Source: Perkinsus marinus ATCC 50983 (lineage: Eukaryota > Perkinsozoa > Perkinsida > Perkinsidae). From it: 37,339 bases of DNA. The DNA lies in assembly GCF_000006405.1 (NCBI RefSeq), contig NW_003215602.1, positions 51,001-88,339 of the forward strand. The letters are read 5' to 3'. Made by a program: the position numbers and the translations under genes. Below the pieces are notes generated by a model. The model searched no databases. It worked only from the letters and a program-made list of their open reading frames with translations, and was not told the DNA's origin. Positions within the stretch are counted from its first letter, which is position 1. Every line of letters starts with the position of its first letter. Below are positions 19,738 through 30,091 of this stretch, piece by piece.

Positions 19738-20465
19738 CTAGCTTCGAGCTAAGCTAAGATTCCATAGTTGCGCACTCTGCACAACTACATCCCCCTCCAT
19801 GAGAGACAGAAAAAAGTATACAATATGAGTGATAGGATCATCGGAAACAGCGAACATAGGTTTATCTGGTAAGGATAATAGTATCGTATCAAAATCAATA
19901 GAATCTTTACATTTTACATTACTAACTTTAAGGACTCTATCATTCCCATCATCATCATCATCATCATTGACATCACTATCAACAATGGTAGAAACGCCAA
20001 GAACAGTATCACTCTCATCCATCGTGCCCATAACGTCCTCGTCACAGACCAGATTATCACCAGGAGGTAGAATAGCTCATCATCAATCTAATAAGTAGAT
20101 TGACAATGTCGAAGGTTTCTACTCTCTACATCGCCTGGATACATCAGACCGTCCTCGAAGTTGTGCTTTACACTAACCCAAAAGCCATCATCGGCGGTAC
20201 ACCATCCAACGACAGAGAGGTTCTTCGATGGTTGCACTATCCGAGAACCCGGGAGCTTGGCGCTCTGCAAATAACCATACCAGTCCAAGACCTGTGCATA
20301 CGTAATCTTCTTCTCAATCAGCAGCTCTTCGCATTTACTCTGTAACTCACTATCTGTAATATGTCGTAAAAGTCGCACGTTCTCTACAGCACCAAAGGCT
20401 TGGGCAATCTGCAAACCAACAGAGCTTGAAGGAGTTGTCGTCGGGTTCTCCACCATGCTAACCAT
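19738..20465 (-). CDS. Unassigned pair of minus-strand frames
   Basis: A 125-codon frame (20465-20088) with amphipathic helix-like composition is followed in another frame by a 97-codon Asp-rich frame (20031-19738) containing an Asp run from the ATC microsatellite. They could be two exons or one frame broken by a shift near 20,080. The first frame ends at the border of a repeat shared with unit D. I recognise no family; a transposon or host exon are both possible. Confidence 0.3.
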
Positions 20466-20842
20466 TTGGGACCGGTATGAGTATCGTCCGCCTCTTGCGG
20501 CTCTACTTTAATGCTACCAACGTATTGCTTGTACTAGAAACCATATATATATAGCAACTTTCAGCTTCTCACTTACCCTCCTCGGCTATAAATCCAACCA
20601 CAATCGACTCACCTGCGACATATGAAGCAGAAACTCTATTCCCGTGTTGATTTCGCTCTGCATGCTTTTGTGTCATCGAAAGCAATGCGTGATTGAGATT
20701 TTGTGTGGTTCGCATCGTGTCATCAGCAGTATCAAGACAGTACACAATCTAAGCAACCCCAGAAAGTTGCAAACGAAACGCCCGCTTCGTACCCTTGCTT
20801 CCTTATAGGTGATTTATCCGTATACGGTTTGGAGCTTTCGAA
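20466..20842 (+). repeat. Repeat shared with 31,524-31,876
   Basis: Both copies hold the frame M-W-F-A-x-C-H-Q-Q-Y and N-E-T-P-A-S-Y-P-C-F, which stays open across substitutions. It ends at GGTGATTTATCCGT, the block that in units A, B and D leads to the secreted-protein promoter. In unit C homology stops after ACGGTTTGG. Product unknown. Confidence 0.5.
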
Positions 20843-21440
20843 TGGTGGCTCATACGTTTTCATATCTATTCTGGATCGGGCTGGACAATTGCATACGCAC
20901 GCACGCACGAACGCACGCACGCACGCACGCACGCGCAAAGTTATCATGAAGTGAGAGAATACGCTCCGCTCGCTTCGCTCGCTCCGCAATTGATATGACT
21001 TTTTTAATATAGTGGTAATGGACTTCTAACGTAGTATAGGTGGCCTGGGCGAGTATAGACGGCATCTGAGCAGCCTGCTCAGATGTAGTGGGATGACGAG
21101 CCGTATTCGTTCTCCTGAAGAACTTCTTCAGGGGCTACTCGGAATTAGCTGCGGTGGTGGCGACTGAGTCTCATCGCCATGCACAAGGCAGCGGTGTCCA
21201 AAGCATTCCTCGGGGACACTTGAGGGCCACGGTGGGTCTGGGCACCACGTGGAGGTTGCTGACCTATCGAACTCGACATAATGGGAGAGCAAGGGAATCG
21301 GCCGTGTCAGCCGCACATCACTGATCGATAATCTGTACATCAGCTATTGTGCGCACACGCCGCGCGCAGCGACCACTACACCACAGCGACCACTACACGT
21401 ATACACGTGCAAGCTGTCACGCAGACGCAGACGCACAATA
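20843..21440. other. No gene seen; ACGC repeat inside
   Basis: Contains an ACGC microsatellite (about 20,894-20,934) that produces spurious Arg/Thr/Ala/His frames, and two palindromes with 1-nt centres (21,066-21,088 and 21,115-21,133). Confidence 0.5.
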
Positions 21441-22080
21441 AAGGTAGCAGGCCTTGGCAGAACACTATAAACTCAAAGGACTATAAAGTTGGAGTTGTTC
21501 AACAATCTTCTAACACATCCCAGTAAAGATGCTCCGCAGAAGGGCACGGTACCATCGACATGTGGGTCAGTTAAGGAGACAGGCACTGCTGGCGCGGGGG
21601 CGCATAACTGTCCCGAGTACAACACTGACCATGGTGCACGGGAGACTCGAAAGCTTCGTGCAGAAGCCGCCCCTATCGAGACCCGAGCGCACGCCCAAGC
21701 AGAAGACGAAAGACGGGTCAACGAAACAATTCTGTTGAGGACCTAGAGTCCACCAACCTCAGGGAACCTAGAGCACCCGAGATAGGGCTAAACACGTAGC
21801 CCTATCCGGGTCCACGGTGTAAGGAGTCCCCACTCTCCGCTCCGCTCTTTGTATATTCCGCTAACGCCCATAGCCTGATCGATACATAGCACAATAGCTT
21901 AGAAGTAGATCTAAGTGCAGCTCACACATATCCTCACCTCGTCGCGTTGCTAGTATGGTTGGAACCCCAACACACGGCACGTGAGTCACGTGCCGTGGAC
22001 CCGTGCCGTCACGTGACGTGACACGCGAGTACATCGCGAAGCGAGATTACGCACGTTTAACACCGAGAAACAGGGTTTGG
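21440..22080 (+). repeat. Repeat upstream of gene 3, shared with unit E
   Basis: Homologous to 33,885-34,380. An 85-codon frame (21,489-21,746) of polar composition is interrupted in E by a stop near 33,999, so it is not maintained; a retroelement gag start is conceivable but unsupported. Two 14-bp insertions in E are absent here. A 12-bp-arm palindrome (21,973-21,997) is present here but not in E. Confidence 0.55.
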
Positions 22081-22217
22081 CGGAACATAAACATCATCTG
22101 GTCACTAACTCATCATCTAGCGGCGATGACAGTGTTGGGTTGATCGAGAAAACGCTACACTAAAAGCATCGAATTGAGTATCATGTGTAGTAACTTTTCA
22201 TCTCATCCTTTCCATCC

Positions 22218-22658
22218 ATGTATAGATCGAACTGCAAGTTGGTGATCTTGGTCCTGGTGATTTCGGTGCTATCAGTGTCCGCCGGACCTCCCCAAGGCCA
22301 CTACCTCGGATATGAGTTGAAGCCTAGTTATCTCCGAATAGATGCAGAATTTACCGGGAAGAGCGATCCGCTGAGCCTTCATTTCAGTATCGTATGCGGT
22401 GCTACCCGTAAAAGGTTCGAAGCGTGGTTCAAAGTCGGGATTTGGCTGCGTCCCCAGAACATATATGCAATCAAATCCCCTCTAGATAAGTATAACCAAC
22501 TTTTATCCTTCTACAACAAGGAATGCGGCCGCACCCCAGCAAGTACGCCCGATTTCTACAACTTCTACTACGACCAAAAAGCTGATCTCGTCTCCGTCAA
22601 GGTTCAAGGGCCTGAAGGGAAGAAGAAGACGATTAATCTAAATAAGTATGAGTCGTAA
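22218..22658 (+). CDS. Small secreted protein, family member 3 (146 aa)
   Basis: Intact single-exon frame, closest to member 2. It has the same 22-residue signal peptide (S-V-S-A at the cleavage region), C60 and C103, K-x-G-I-W-L-R, P-D-F-Y-N-F-Y-Y-D and a basic tail. Differences from member 2 are scattered substitutions, many changing amino acids. The gene sits behind a different upstream block from A, B and D (the C/E type), but the last ~130 bp before the ATG are shared by all. Secreted; function unknown. Confidence 0.75.
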   Translation: MYRSNCKLVILVLVISVLSVSAGPPQGHYLGYELKPSYLRIDAEFTGKSDPLSLHFSIVCGATRKRFEAWFKVGIWLRPQNIYAIKSPLDKYNQLLSFYNKECGRTPASTPDFYNFYYDQKADLVSVKVQGPEGKKKTINLNKYES

Positions 22659-22779
22659 TTTTGGCACCGTTAGCTTGGAGGGGATAAGATGGCCTCTCAC
22701 TGAGGAGAGTCTACTGTAACATTCCTTCTAGCATCGTCCTTAGTCCCGTCAGATGCTTCATCATAAATCTTTTATTCAA

Positions 22780-22801
22780 CATCCACGGTGGATGATCCAC
22801 C
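22780..22801. repeat. 14-bp inverted-triplication insertion (S = ATCCAC)
   Basis: Perfect pattern, w=C and x=C. Units A, B, D and E all have the simple site. Confidence 0.9.
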
Positions 22802-23220
22802 CGTGGATGAATGATTATTACTTTTCCCCAATCACGCTTTCATTCGGAAAATCGGCGCTTTTATCGGAAATTTTCACAGAAAATTTCATTCGAGAGGATG
22901 GATATATAATGATTATATAAAGATGAAAGATGATTATCATCTTTCAGGGCTATAGATCGTATTATACGTTTTCCTTGGAGTATACTGAGCCTGCATCTGC
23001 ATCATGCTTATCCGATAAGCATTTAGCATCAGACGCGATTCGCGTCTGCTACAGCTTTTGAGGTTCTTAGAGATTTACAGGCTCTGTCGAGGCTGCTTGT
23101 CGCGTTCTGTCAAGTGACTAACCGTACGTAACATCTTGCTACACTATCTTAAGACGCAAAGCCCGCGACGTCTCACCCGGCATGCGCCGCGCTTTACATT
23201 GAATCTGATCAACAAATTTT

Positions 23221-23242
23221 GGTGTAGACTACACCGTGTAGT
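23221..23242. repeat. 14-bp inverted-triplication insertion (S = GTGTAG)
   Basis: Perfect pattern, w=G and x=T. Units B and E have the simple TTT(T/A)GTGTAGTCGGACG type site. Confidence 0.9.
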
Positions 23243-23265
23243 CGGACGAAACGTGGCAATGTAAC

Positions 23266-23316
23266 GAATACTTCTGATTCAGTGTAGTGGCCCAGTACAC
23301 TGAATCAGAAGTATTC
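23266..23316. repeat. Perfect hairpin, 21-bp arms, 9-nt loop
   Basis: Arms 23,266-23,286 and 23,296-23,316 around GTGGCCCAG. Only a diverged single-arm sequence is found at this place in units B and E. A second palindrome with 13-bp arms follows at 23,331-23,357. Confidence 0.8.
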
Positions 23317-23381
23317 CAGTATCAGAAGTAACCATACCCACTACTAGTGGGTATGGTTTTACTGTATGTGAATATGGTGAG

Positions 23382-24446
23382 CAAACTTCTGAAAGTTTCG
23401 AGTTTCGAGGCTTGATCTCGAGTCGATTGGTCTTCAATCCCACCAAAATTGACTGATTAAAAGTTGGAGAATCGGATCGAGCCTCGACACCTGAGACCCT
23501 CAGATGTTGGTCATAGTAGCAGTACCATTAATTGTACAGTTACTGTACTATAGTACAACTTGTACTCGCTGTGGTGTTCACGGGAGCACTCTGCTGTCCT
23601 ATCAGCGGAATCAGGGTATGCCATATTCTACGGCAAAGGTTAGGAACGAAGCTTGCATCGGAGAGCTCTACAAATTAACATTATCGAGAGGCTTTAGACG
23701 AGAGCTCGCCCCAGACGATCGACATCGTTGTTCATACACGTGTCAGGCGAGCTGGGCACATGTTTGAGGTCTGTCTGGGCCTACTGGTTACAGTAGCATC
23801 AGGATTCCTGCAGAAGCTACTGGTTCAGCGTTGCTGGACGCGGATTTTCTATAATTCCCGAAAAGGCTGGTATTATTCCCCAAAATAATTCCTTTCTTCC
23901 CTTCCCTAGGAATATTCCCGGGAATAATAGGGATAATTCCCCACTTTCAGCCACCCTGGAGCGAGTGAATACTTCTCATTGGGTCATAATTGCGGCTGAA
24001 AAGGAGGAGCACTGTCAGATGGGACTCAATCTATGAAATGATCGATAAGATTATCAAAAGCTGGTCAGCAGTTGAGGATCTTTTTCGAGAAAAAAAGACG
24101 CTGTAGTACAGCGAAAAAGGGAGTGATTCTCTGATTTAGTTTGGTGTGACTTCAGTAATTTCTATAATCTACTTTCGAACAAGGAGTTACTTGTTCAAAC
24201 GCGAAGCTTTCTGCAGCCGTTCCGTGTTGTGACCAAAGTTATGCAATGCCGTTCGCCTGATACTGCTGTGAAGTTTATCATGTAAGTGCCCATGTTCGTA
24301 CGTTCTATGTGTCACTGGTGCAATGTGACGCACACTTCGTTATCATCCGCTTAATGGTAATCCGCACCACGTTATGTCACCTTGTAGAACATATTGTGCG
24401 TTGCGCTGATCGCCCCGTAAGTCATTTTATCAAATCGTTACTATCA
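23382..24446. other. Insertion in unit C, non-coding part
   Basis: Left part of the ~1.8 kb that interrupts unit C. 23,848-23,950 is rich in GGGAATAAT/ATTATTCCC words in both orientations, which look like transposon subterminal repeats. No coding sequence is recognised in this part. Confidence 0.35.
23534..23555. repeat. 14-bp inverted-triplication insertion (S = TACAGT)
   Basis: w=G, x=A; one mismatch in the second S. No paralogous locus. Confidence 0.6.
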
Positions 24447-25196
24447 GGGAGCTGGAACGTTGCTGGCGATTTCTACAGACTTTCCCACAAGGAGAGTTTG
24501 ATGAATTACAAGAGATTCGCGCGAACCTCAAAGTTTTTTACGGGCATGAGTTTCAGGTCATACTCAATCTGACACCAGACGCCCTGCTCCCCGCAATGCT
24601 ACATCCTGTAACCAAAGTCCGAGGCGTCGAGAAATTGGAGATGGTTGTCGAGTTCAGGAGACGTGTGAGAATTGAACAGTCGATTCTTCGACGTGAGAAT
24701 TTGGTGAATGCCTTGGTCAGAGATCACCACGGACGAAGACATCGTTGATCTATGCGATGACGAAAGTAATGAGGAGAACAACAACAGGGAAATCAACGTT
24801 CCACCAGAAATTGTTGAAATCACCGATGATAGCCTCATGCGTGGGCTACTCGACGTGCAGGAGCTCCCAAGATGGGCTGATGATGGTACACACAAAACAA
24901 GAGATGAGAAGGCTATCTTGATCGACAAAGAGGTGAAACAATGGGCGAACCTTGTTGGTCATTCTGAGGACTATCAAGCCTTCTGGAATACTGCTAAGCT
25001 CGAATATCCATATCTTGCTCGCACGGCTACGGTAGCTTATGGTGTTGTTATATCGACAGCCTGTGTCGAAAGCTTATTTTCGGAAATTCAAGACATCAGC
25101 GGTGATAAGAGGTCGAGACTGAGGATAGCGGTCATAGAAGCATTACAAAAACTTGGCATACGCAGGGGCTGTTCGACGAATAGAGGTTGGTCATAG
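24447..25196 (+). pseudogene. hAT transposase C-terminal remnant
   Basis: Frame 24,447-24,749 reads L-K-V-F-Y-G-H-E-F then L-L-P-A-M-L-H-P-V-T-K, matching the region of hAT transposases before the dimerisation domain. A different frame (24,708-25,196) carries an acidic linker and the hAT dimerisation signature: Y-P-Y-L-A-R, then S-T-A-C-V-E-S-L-F-S, then K-R-S-R-L-R and V-I-E-A-L. The two frames overlap at 24,708-24,749, so a frameshift has occurred. The DNA-binding and catalytic N-terminal two thirds are absent or unrecognisable. It lies inside unit C. It is not evidently the source of the hAT-like element in unit B. Confidence 0.7.
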
Positions 25197-25204
25197 CAAT
25201 GGAG

Positions 25205-26230
25205 ACATTAAAGTGGTATCTGTCGTAGTGATAGACACCTGTCGGTTGAGGATCTCAGCACTGTGATGTGGACCGAATCCCTGTGCTCTTTACACCAGAG
25301 TTGTCCGTACCGGCATTCAAGTTGTCATAAGCAACTCGTTTGTTGGACTCATCCGTAGCAAGAAGCTGTATCTTCTACATTATCTTCTTTATCGTAGCGT
25401 AAGGGTATACCGGTCGATACGAAGTCCTTCGAAACTATGGTGAAGGTTCACTGCGGAAGTAGAAAATTCTTCGAAAGTAGGTTGAACAGCGAGAATACTC
25501 ATAATGCAGATACAAGGGCTCTGAGACGAAGCCGATTTTCTCCAGTTGAAAATAATGTTTCGCAGCTGTACAATCTAGGCCCCACCTTTCGATAGAAGTT
25601 GACTGAGGTCAGCCAAACTTGAGGGATGCCGAGAGGCCTCCTCCACCGTCGCCTTCAACGATGTCACCCGTAGGCGAAGTTTCTGAATTAAAGGTATGAA
25701 AATGGGAGCACCGTGCAGCACGGTCCGTGCTTCATCAGAACCAAGGATCTCAATACACGACTGTTCTCACTTCTTATGAAGCTTCGAAATGTGACATTTC
25801 CAATGTCTGCAGAATACCAGTGTGAGAATATATGTTTTTCCTCAACTGAGTTCGTTAGTTTCCTCAATACATTGTGAAAATCCACACACGACTTTCCCAA
25901 AATTTCCTCAGAATTTCCCTATTTCTACCAACACATGTGGTTGACCATGTGCGTAGATTCCTACGCTGCGAAATGCAGTGAAAAATCAACACTGTAGCAT
26001 TTGAAATGCTACAACTTGCTAGACGGAAACGCTGCATTTCCATGCCAAATTATTTTTTTAAGAAAAGTTTACTTTTATTGCCCATTTTGTTACTATTTTA
26101 TCCGTTTTGTAAATATTTTATTTGGTTCAACCAAATTGGTTGACATTGTTCAATTTTGGAAATATTCCACCCGTTTTGTTGATTTTTTACCTTTTTCTTC
26201 AACATTAATATAAAAAATTAACTAAAATTA
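25205..26230 (+). repeat. 3' flank of unit C, second part
   Basis: Resumes homology with B and E (compare 15,720 onward) with a deletion after CTGTGCTCTTTAC. It is diverged and contains palindromes of its own (25,990-26,010 and near 26,115-26,135). Ends in AT-rich sequence near 26,230. Confidence 0.6.
25786..25807. repeat. 14-bp inverted-triplication insertion (S = AAATGT)
   Basis: w=G, x=C; one mismatch in the second S. Units B (about 16,740) and E (about 36,663) carry simple CGAAATGTCTGC. Confidence 0.85.
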
Positions 26231-26669
26231 AAGTATCGTTCCACGCGATTGCACACATTCCCGCCGTCGATGTCCTAGGCGGGCAAATACCTTATGAAAG
26301 GGCTGAAGAGCCAACACCCAAGGAACTCATATCTGTAGGCCCAGACATCTCTGTAAGCCCAGACATCGGCGGCTCCCTTATTCACTTAGTGAATTTCATA
26401 GTGAATTTCACTATGTTGAACTTGAGACTCACTTCTTGCTAATCGACTATACATATGAAAAAAACGCCAGATTTGTTATCCAAGACTGTTGGGTAGTTGG
26501 TTCGGTGAAAGCCGTTAGCTATTTGTTCAGGCAGTGAGCATAGCTAGAAGCATCGAGTAATAGCTAACATGTTGAAGGGCCATCGACTGGTCCGGTCGTT
26601 ATCCCTGCTGACAGGTGCTCTAGAGCAGCACCGATGACATCAGGACCTGATGATCAGGTCCTGATAAGC

Positions 26670-26691
26670 CGGACTTCAAGTCCGGGACTTG
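26670..26691. repeat. 14-bp inverted-triplication insertion (S = GGACTT)
   Basis: Perfect pattern, w=C and x=G. It follows directly after a 12-bp-arm hairpin (26,639-26,665). Confidence 0.7.
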
Positions 26692-27735
26692 ATAATCGAA
26701 TTACAAGTTATGAAATGCAGTTGTCAGCGATGGGCTATCTTTCCCGAACCGCCCATGTTGCCCGCGGTATTACCATTCTGGTTGTGCATATGCTGCACCT
26801 ACTAAGCAATGATCTGTAGTTATACATCTCCGCGGGGCAACATAGGCCTCCCCATTCAACTACCTACCTCGCGACTCGATTTTTTGCATTTACCAAGAGA
26901 GTGCCGAAGATATAATTATCTTCATTCCTTCATCAGCAATCTAAGAACTTACCCACTGCCCAAATTTGCACTGCTTCCGTGCGCATCCGTATCTCCAAAG
27001 GGTACATGCGCATGCTTTCAGAACCTCGTCTTCAAAGCCTCTTCGCAGTATTCTCCGTACACGTTAGAACGCCATTCTGACCTCCCTTCGCCAATTCCTC
27101 GCTCAAAAAGCCTTGACACTAAACTGCGTCTCGCTGAATAACCGGTTATGTTATCCTAGTTCCATCCCAGTGCCTGCATTGACCCAATATTAATGGGTAT
27201 TCCTCGTTCAAGGACTCTTTCAGCTTCGCTGCAAGAAATTTCCGAATATCTGGGAAGATGCGCAGGTACTGACTCAGTGTTACTGAGAACGTGATGCTTC
27301 TTTATTTCGCTGCGAAATTTTCGCAGCAGATATTAATGACCAGTTCGTGCGCGGCGCACCATCTAGCTCTGGAATTGTGAACGTTGGGGCGTTCCGTCTT
27401 CTTTCTTGTCGCCTCCGTGTCTTCATGCCCTGGATACCTATCCGCAAGCGCTGCCTTTTCCCGAGGCCGTCGGTTTTCACCGAGTTGTCCATCAAGTTGT
27501 ATGTTTCATCTATTTAAGTGACTAATGCGGTGCGCATCAACGCGAGAGTTCTAATTTGATCGGAGAGGCTGCCAGTACTTGTGCGAGGGCTTATCAGGGC
27601 GTCGATAGGCTCGTCCCCAGATTGGAGAGTCCCCAATGGGGACCCTAATTGTGCCAGTATCCTTCTTTACGTATCTCTTTATTTGTCTTTATTTTGTCTG
27701 ATGCCAATTTAAGTCATGAGTTCCATAACGCCCAT

Positions 27736-27757
27736 GTTGCCAGTGGCAACTTGCCAC
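27736..27757. repeat. 14-bp inverted-triplication insertion (S = TTGCCA)
   Basis: Perfect pattern, w=G and x=C. No paralogous locus. Confidence 0.7.
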
Positions 27758-27850
27758 ATAAACGATCCTGGTGTAACAGCTGTGGTGATGCCTTCTGCAA
27801 CTCGGCTGTTATGGCTCTAGCAACAGGAATTCGGGGTATTCCACCCGTGA

Positions 27851-27872
27851 TATGAGACTCTCATAATGAGAG
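27851..27872. repeat. 14-bp inverted-triplication insertion (S = ATGAGA)
   Basis: Perfect pattern, w=T and x=G, 94 bp after the previous one. Confidence 0.7.
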
Positions 27873-28696
27873 CAGCACTGATCGCGTCAATGGAGGCGTC
27901 AGCAGAAGCCAAACACCTCTGTGCGATGAATCACCCATCATGGGTGTTTCCCCAGTTCCTATTGCGCGAACGTGACAAACGAACTCAGAGTTGAGCACTT
28001 CAAATTGAAGTCTTCAATCCTTTTCTCGAGATTGCTTCGTAGTCTGACCGAATACCTCACACTTCGCAATCTCTTGCGCTCAATGATGCAGTGGACGTCG
28101 TATAAGGCTGCGAGGCCGCACCTATAAACAAGGCAGATCTGCCCAGAGAAAAGTAGCCTGTCAGCAATTTTTGGACGAGTGGATCCTTCGACCATTCTTC
28201 AAAGGTCAACTCTGGATGATTAGCTAGCGGAAGTATATCCTATTCAGTACCAAATCTGTCGTCATAGCTATCGCATGTGAAATCAGAACAATCGTCAGCG
28301 ATATATTGGGCGTCGACCTCGATGCTGGGGAACTCTTCATGGAGACTGCCATCTCATCAACGAACTTTCCGACAGAAAGTTTAAGACCTCAAGAACGGCT
28401 AGGAACCCAGAATCCGGGTCCCGGACCGACTCAATACCAGAAGTGGTGAGTGTCCTGCGGTCGACTGCGACCATCTCACCCTTCAAGGCTGACCCATGAC
28501 ATGATTCTCTAAATCATCGGCATTCGCCATTGAAGGGATAAACAGGAAGCTGATAGAATTGAGAGAGAAAATCAACAACCTGGATAAAGAGAGGAACAGT
28601 TCATGGGTCCGAGATGGATCGTTCAATACGTAACGTGTGCCATTGCTCGCGTTTCAGCATAGGACCAGTTGCACAGCCACTGCGGCAGTTGCAAAT

Positions 28697-28718
28697 GTCT
28701 AACCGTTAGACTCTAACG
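28697..28718. repeat. 14-bp inverted-triplication insertion (S = TCTAAC)
   Basis: Perfect pattern, w=G and x=G. No paralogous locus. Confidence 0.7.
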
Positions 28719-28907
28719 TGTGCTAATGTCTACACGCTATTCATAAAATTGCGCAAAAACTAGCCCAAAGGTGATTCACTCCGGGAATTGGGTCCCAGGT
28801 ACATTTCCGAAGTTATTCCTAGGAGAGCATCCTGGGCCATCTTTCAAGGCCTAGCTTCTACGGCTCATTTCTCACGGTCATAATTATACGAGATCTTGAT
28901 TTTGTTA

Positions 28908-29022
28908 CACGCTCTTCAAAGGCGAGCCCCGAAGGTCTCGCGCTCTTCAGAGGCAAGTCCCAAAAGTCTCACGCTCTTCTGAGGCAAGTCCTGAAGGTCT
29001 CACACTCTTCAGAGGCAAATTC
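28908..29022 (+). repeat. 31-bp tandem repeat, about 3.7 copies
   Basis: Units of the form CACGCTCTTC-AGAGGCAAGT-CCTGAAGGTCT with a few substitutions each. The 31-bp period is not a multiple of three and the repeat lies in no recognised gene. Confidence 0.8.
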
Positions 29023-29043
29023 ACTCAATTTTTATGACATACG

Positions 29044-29328
29044 TCACATTGTAAACCTACGATCTAACTGTACAACATAACGAGAAAGGATAAACGCTAT
29101 AAGTCGATCCAATTCCAGTAATACTACATGTGCTGCCCAATTATATCCATCCCGTAAGTAAGCTTTCCAGCTAGACAGCCTTGTACCAAGCGAGACATCG
29201 ATATGATCCTGCGCTTCAGTCAACAGAGGGAACATTTCCTCTGCCGTCCAGGGACGCCACGTGGAGGCACTCAGGTATGGTCCCCATATGTACTCCCCCC
29301 CGTTGCAATCGCGCGCGCCTCTTTTCAA
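29044..29328 (-). CDS. Unrecognised 94-aa reading frame
   Basis: Open minus-strand frame with several Trp residues and an A-E-E-M-F-P-L-L-T-E-A stretch. No signal peptide, no motif recognised and no second copy in the window. It ends about 20 bp before the start of unit D homology. It may be chance or a relic. Confidence 0.15.
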   Translation of the reverse strand: MKRGARDCNGGEYIWGPYLSASTWRPWTAEEMFPLLTEAQDHIDVSLGTRLSSWKAYLRDGYNWAAHVVLLELDRLIAFILSRYVVQLDRRFTM

Positions 29329-29418
29329 CCTCGCCCAATGAATTGACCTATCAATTTCAATAAAATACCAAGAACATTAATGTTATGCTCAGTCTATCTG
29401 AAAGCATAGAGGTTTAAT

Positions 29419-29616
29419 TTACACCAGAACACACGTGTAAAATTGCGCAATCTGACCTGAGCTGATATCCTTGTCGTTGATGGGAGCCGCAGCGACGTCC
29501 AGGAACTCGATAACATGTGAGGTTTCTTCCAACGAGTAATTCTTCTCGAAAATTATTTTCTCGGTGATTTTTTTACCATCAAAAACCGTACGAATAACAG
29601 TGTGGAAAAAATCCAC
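29419..29616 (-). CDS. Conserved minus-strand frame, copy D
   Basis: A 65-codon frame whose last ~55 residues match those in units B and E: F-D-G-K-K-I-T-E-K-I, Y-S-L-E-E-T-S-H-V-I-E-F-L-D-V, then S-S-G-Q-I-A-Q-F. Relative to B it has a 15-bp in-frame insertion, which suggests the reading frame was maintained for some time. In E a CCCCACAG sits at the upstream edge, as expected of a splice acceptor; here the AG is lost. The 5' exon was not found. Function unknown. Confidence 0.35.
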   Translation of the reverse strand: MDFFHTVIRTVFDGKKITEKIIFEKNYSLEETSHVIEFLDVAAAPINDKDISSGQIAQFYTCVLV

Positions 29617-29746
29617 ATGGTCAACAACATGAGAAATTTTGAGAGATCACTGGAGTTTCACCTGTTTTACGTAGAGTGGCGTAATAGTCTGTGAAAACCC
29701 CGATATTCGCGGTGATATGCAGTAGTCGTGAAAGTTTCTGAAACTT

Positions 29747-29813
29747 ATATTAAAAACACTAGTGAAAAGCATGTTCCACGGTGAAACATGCTTTTCACTA
29801 GTGTTTTTAATAT
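29747..29813. repeat. Perfect hairpin, 29-bp arms, 9-nt loop
   Basis: Arms 29,747-29,775 and 29,785-29,813 are exact reverse complements around CCACGGTGA. The B copy (about 18,880-18,930) has a single diverged arm. This is the longest perfect inverted repeat found. Confidence 0.85.
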
Positions 29814-30091
29814 CATGGGTGAAACTCCAGTGTTGCTTCCTGTACATAAGCATCGGAGCATTTTTTACAACTCCTCAGATAAGCTGAAGACAGCAAACAT
29901 ACATTCCTCTAACACTGCGATTTCACCCGTGATATGAAAAACACGTTTCGCTCCGCATGTGAGCAGTGAATAGCATCCGATATGGGGTCATCTGTCCGCT
30001 GTAATTCGCAAAGTGTTTCCAATTCACTTCATATCGCGTTCTTCACATGAAGTATTACACCACTTTACATAAAACGGGTGAAACTCTATTG

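Larger units (their letters stand above)
22659..23381 (+). repeat. 3' flank of unit C, first part
   Basis: Homologous to the other flanks but the most heavily rearranged by palindromes: at least seven between 22,780 and 23,357, each missing from the B or E copy. Near 23,000 a stretch of flank is replaced by two adjoining 9-bp-arm palindromes. Homology breaks at about 23,381 and resumes at about 25,205. Confidence 0.65.
26231..28907. other. Stretch without a supportable gene
   Basis: Frames of up to 110 codons lack motifs. A short coding-like piece near 28,534-28,631 (L-I-E-L-R-E-K-I-N-N-L-D-K-E) would form a coiled coil and may be a transposon relic. Four 14-bp inverted triplications and hairpins at 26,639-26,665 and near 26,400 are the main structure. 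Confidence 0.4.

Noticed and set aside
20850-21065. Arg/Ala/Cys-rich frames near 20.9 kb
   Set aside because: They are translations of the ACGC microsatellite.
21489-21746. Possible gag-like polar frame upstream of gene 3
   Set aside because: The E copy has a stop early in the same frame and there is no zinc knuckle or other gag motif.
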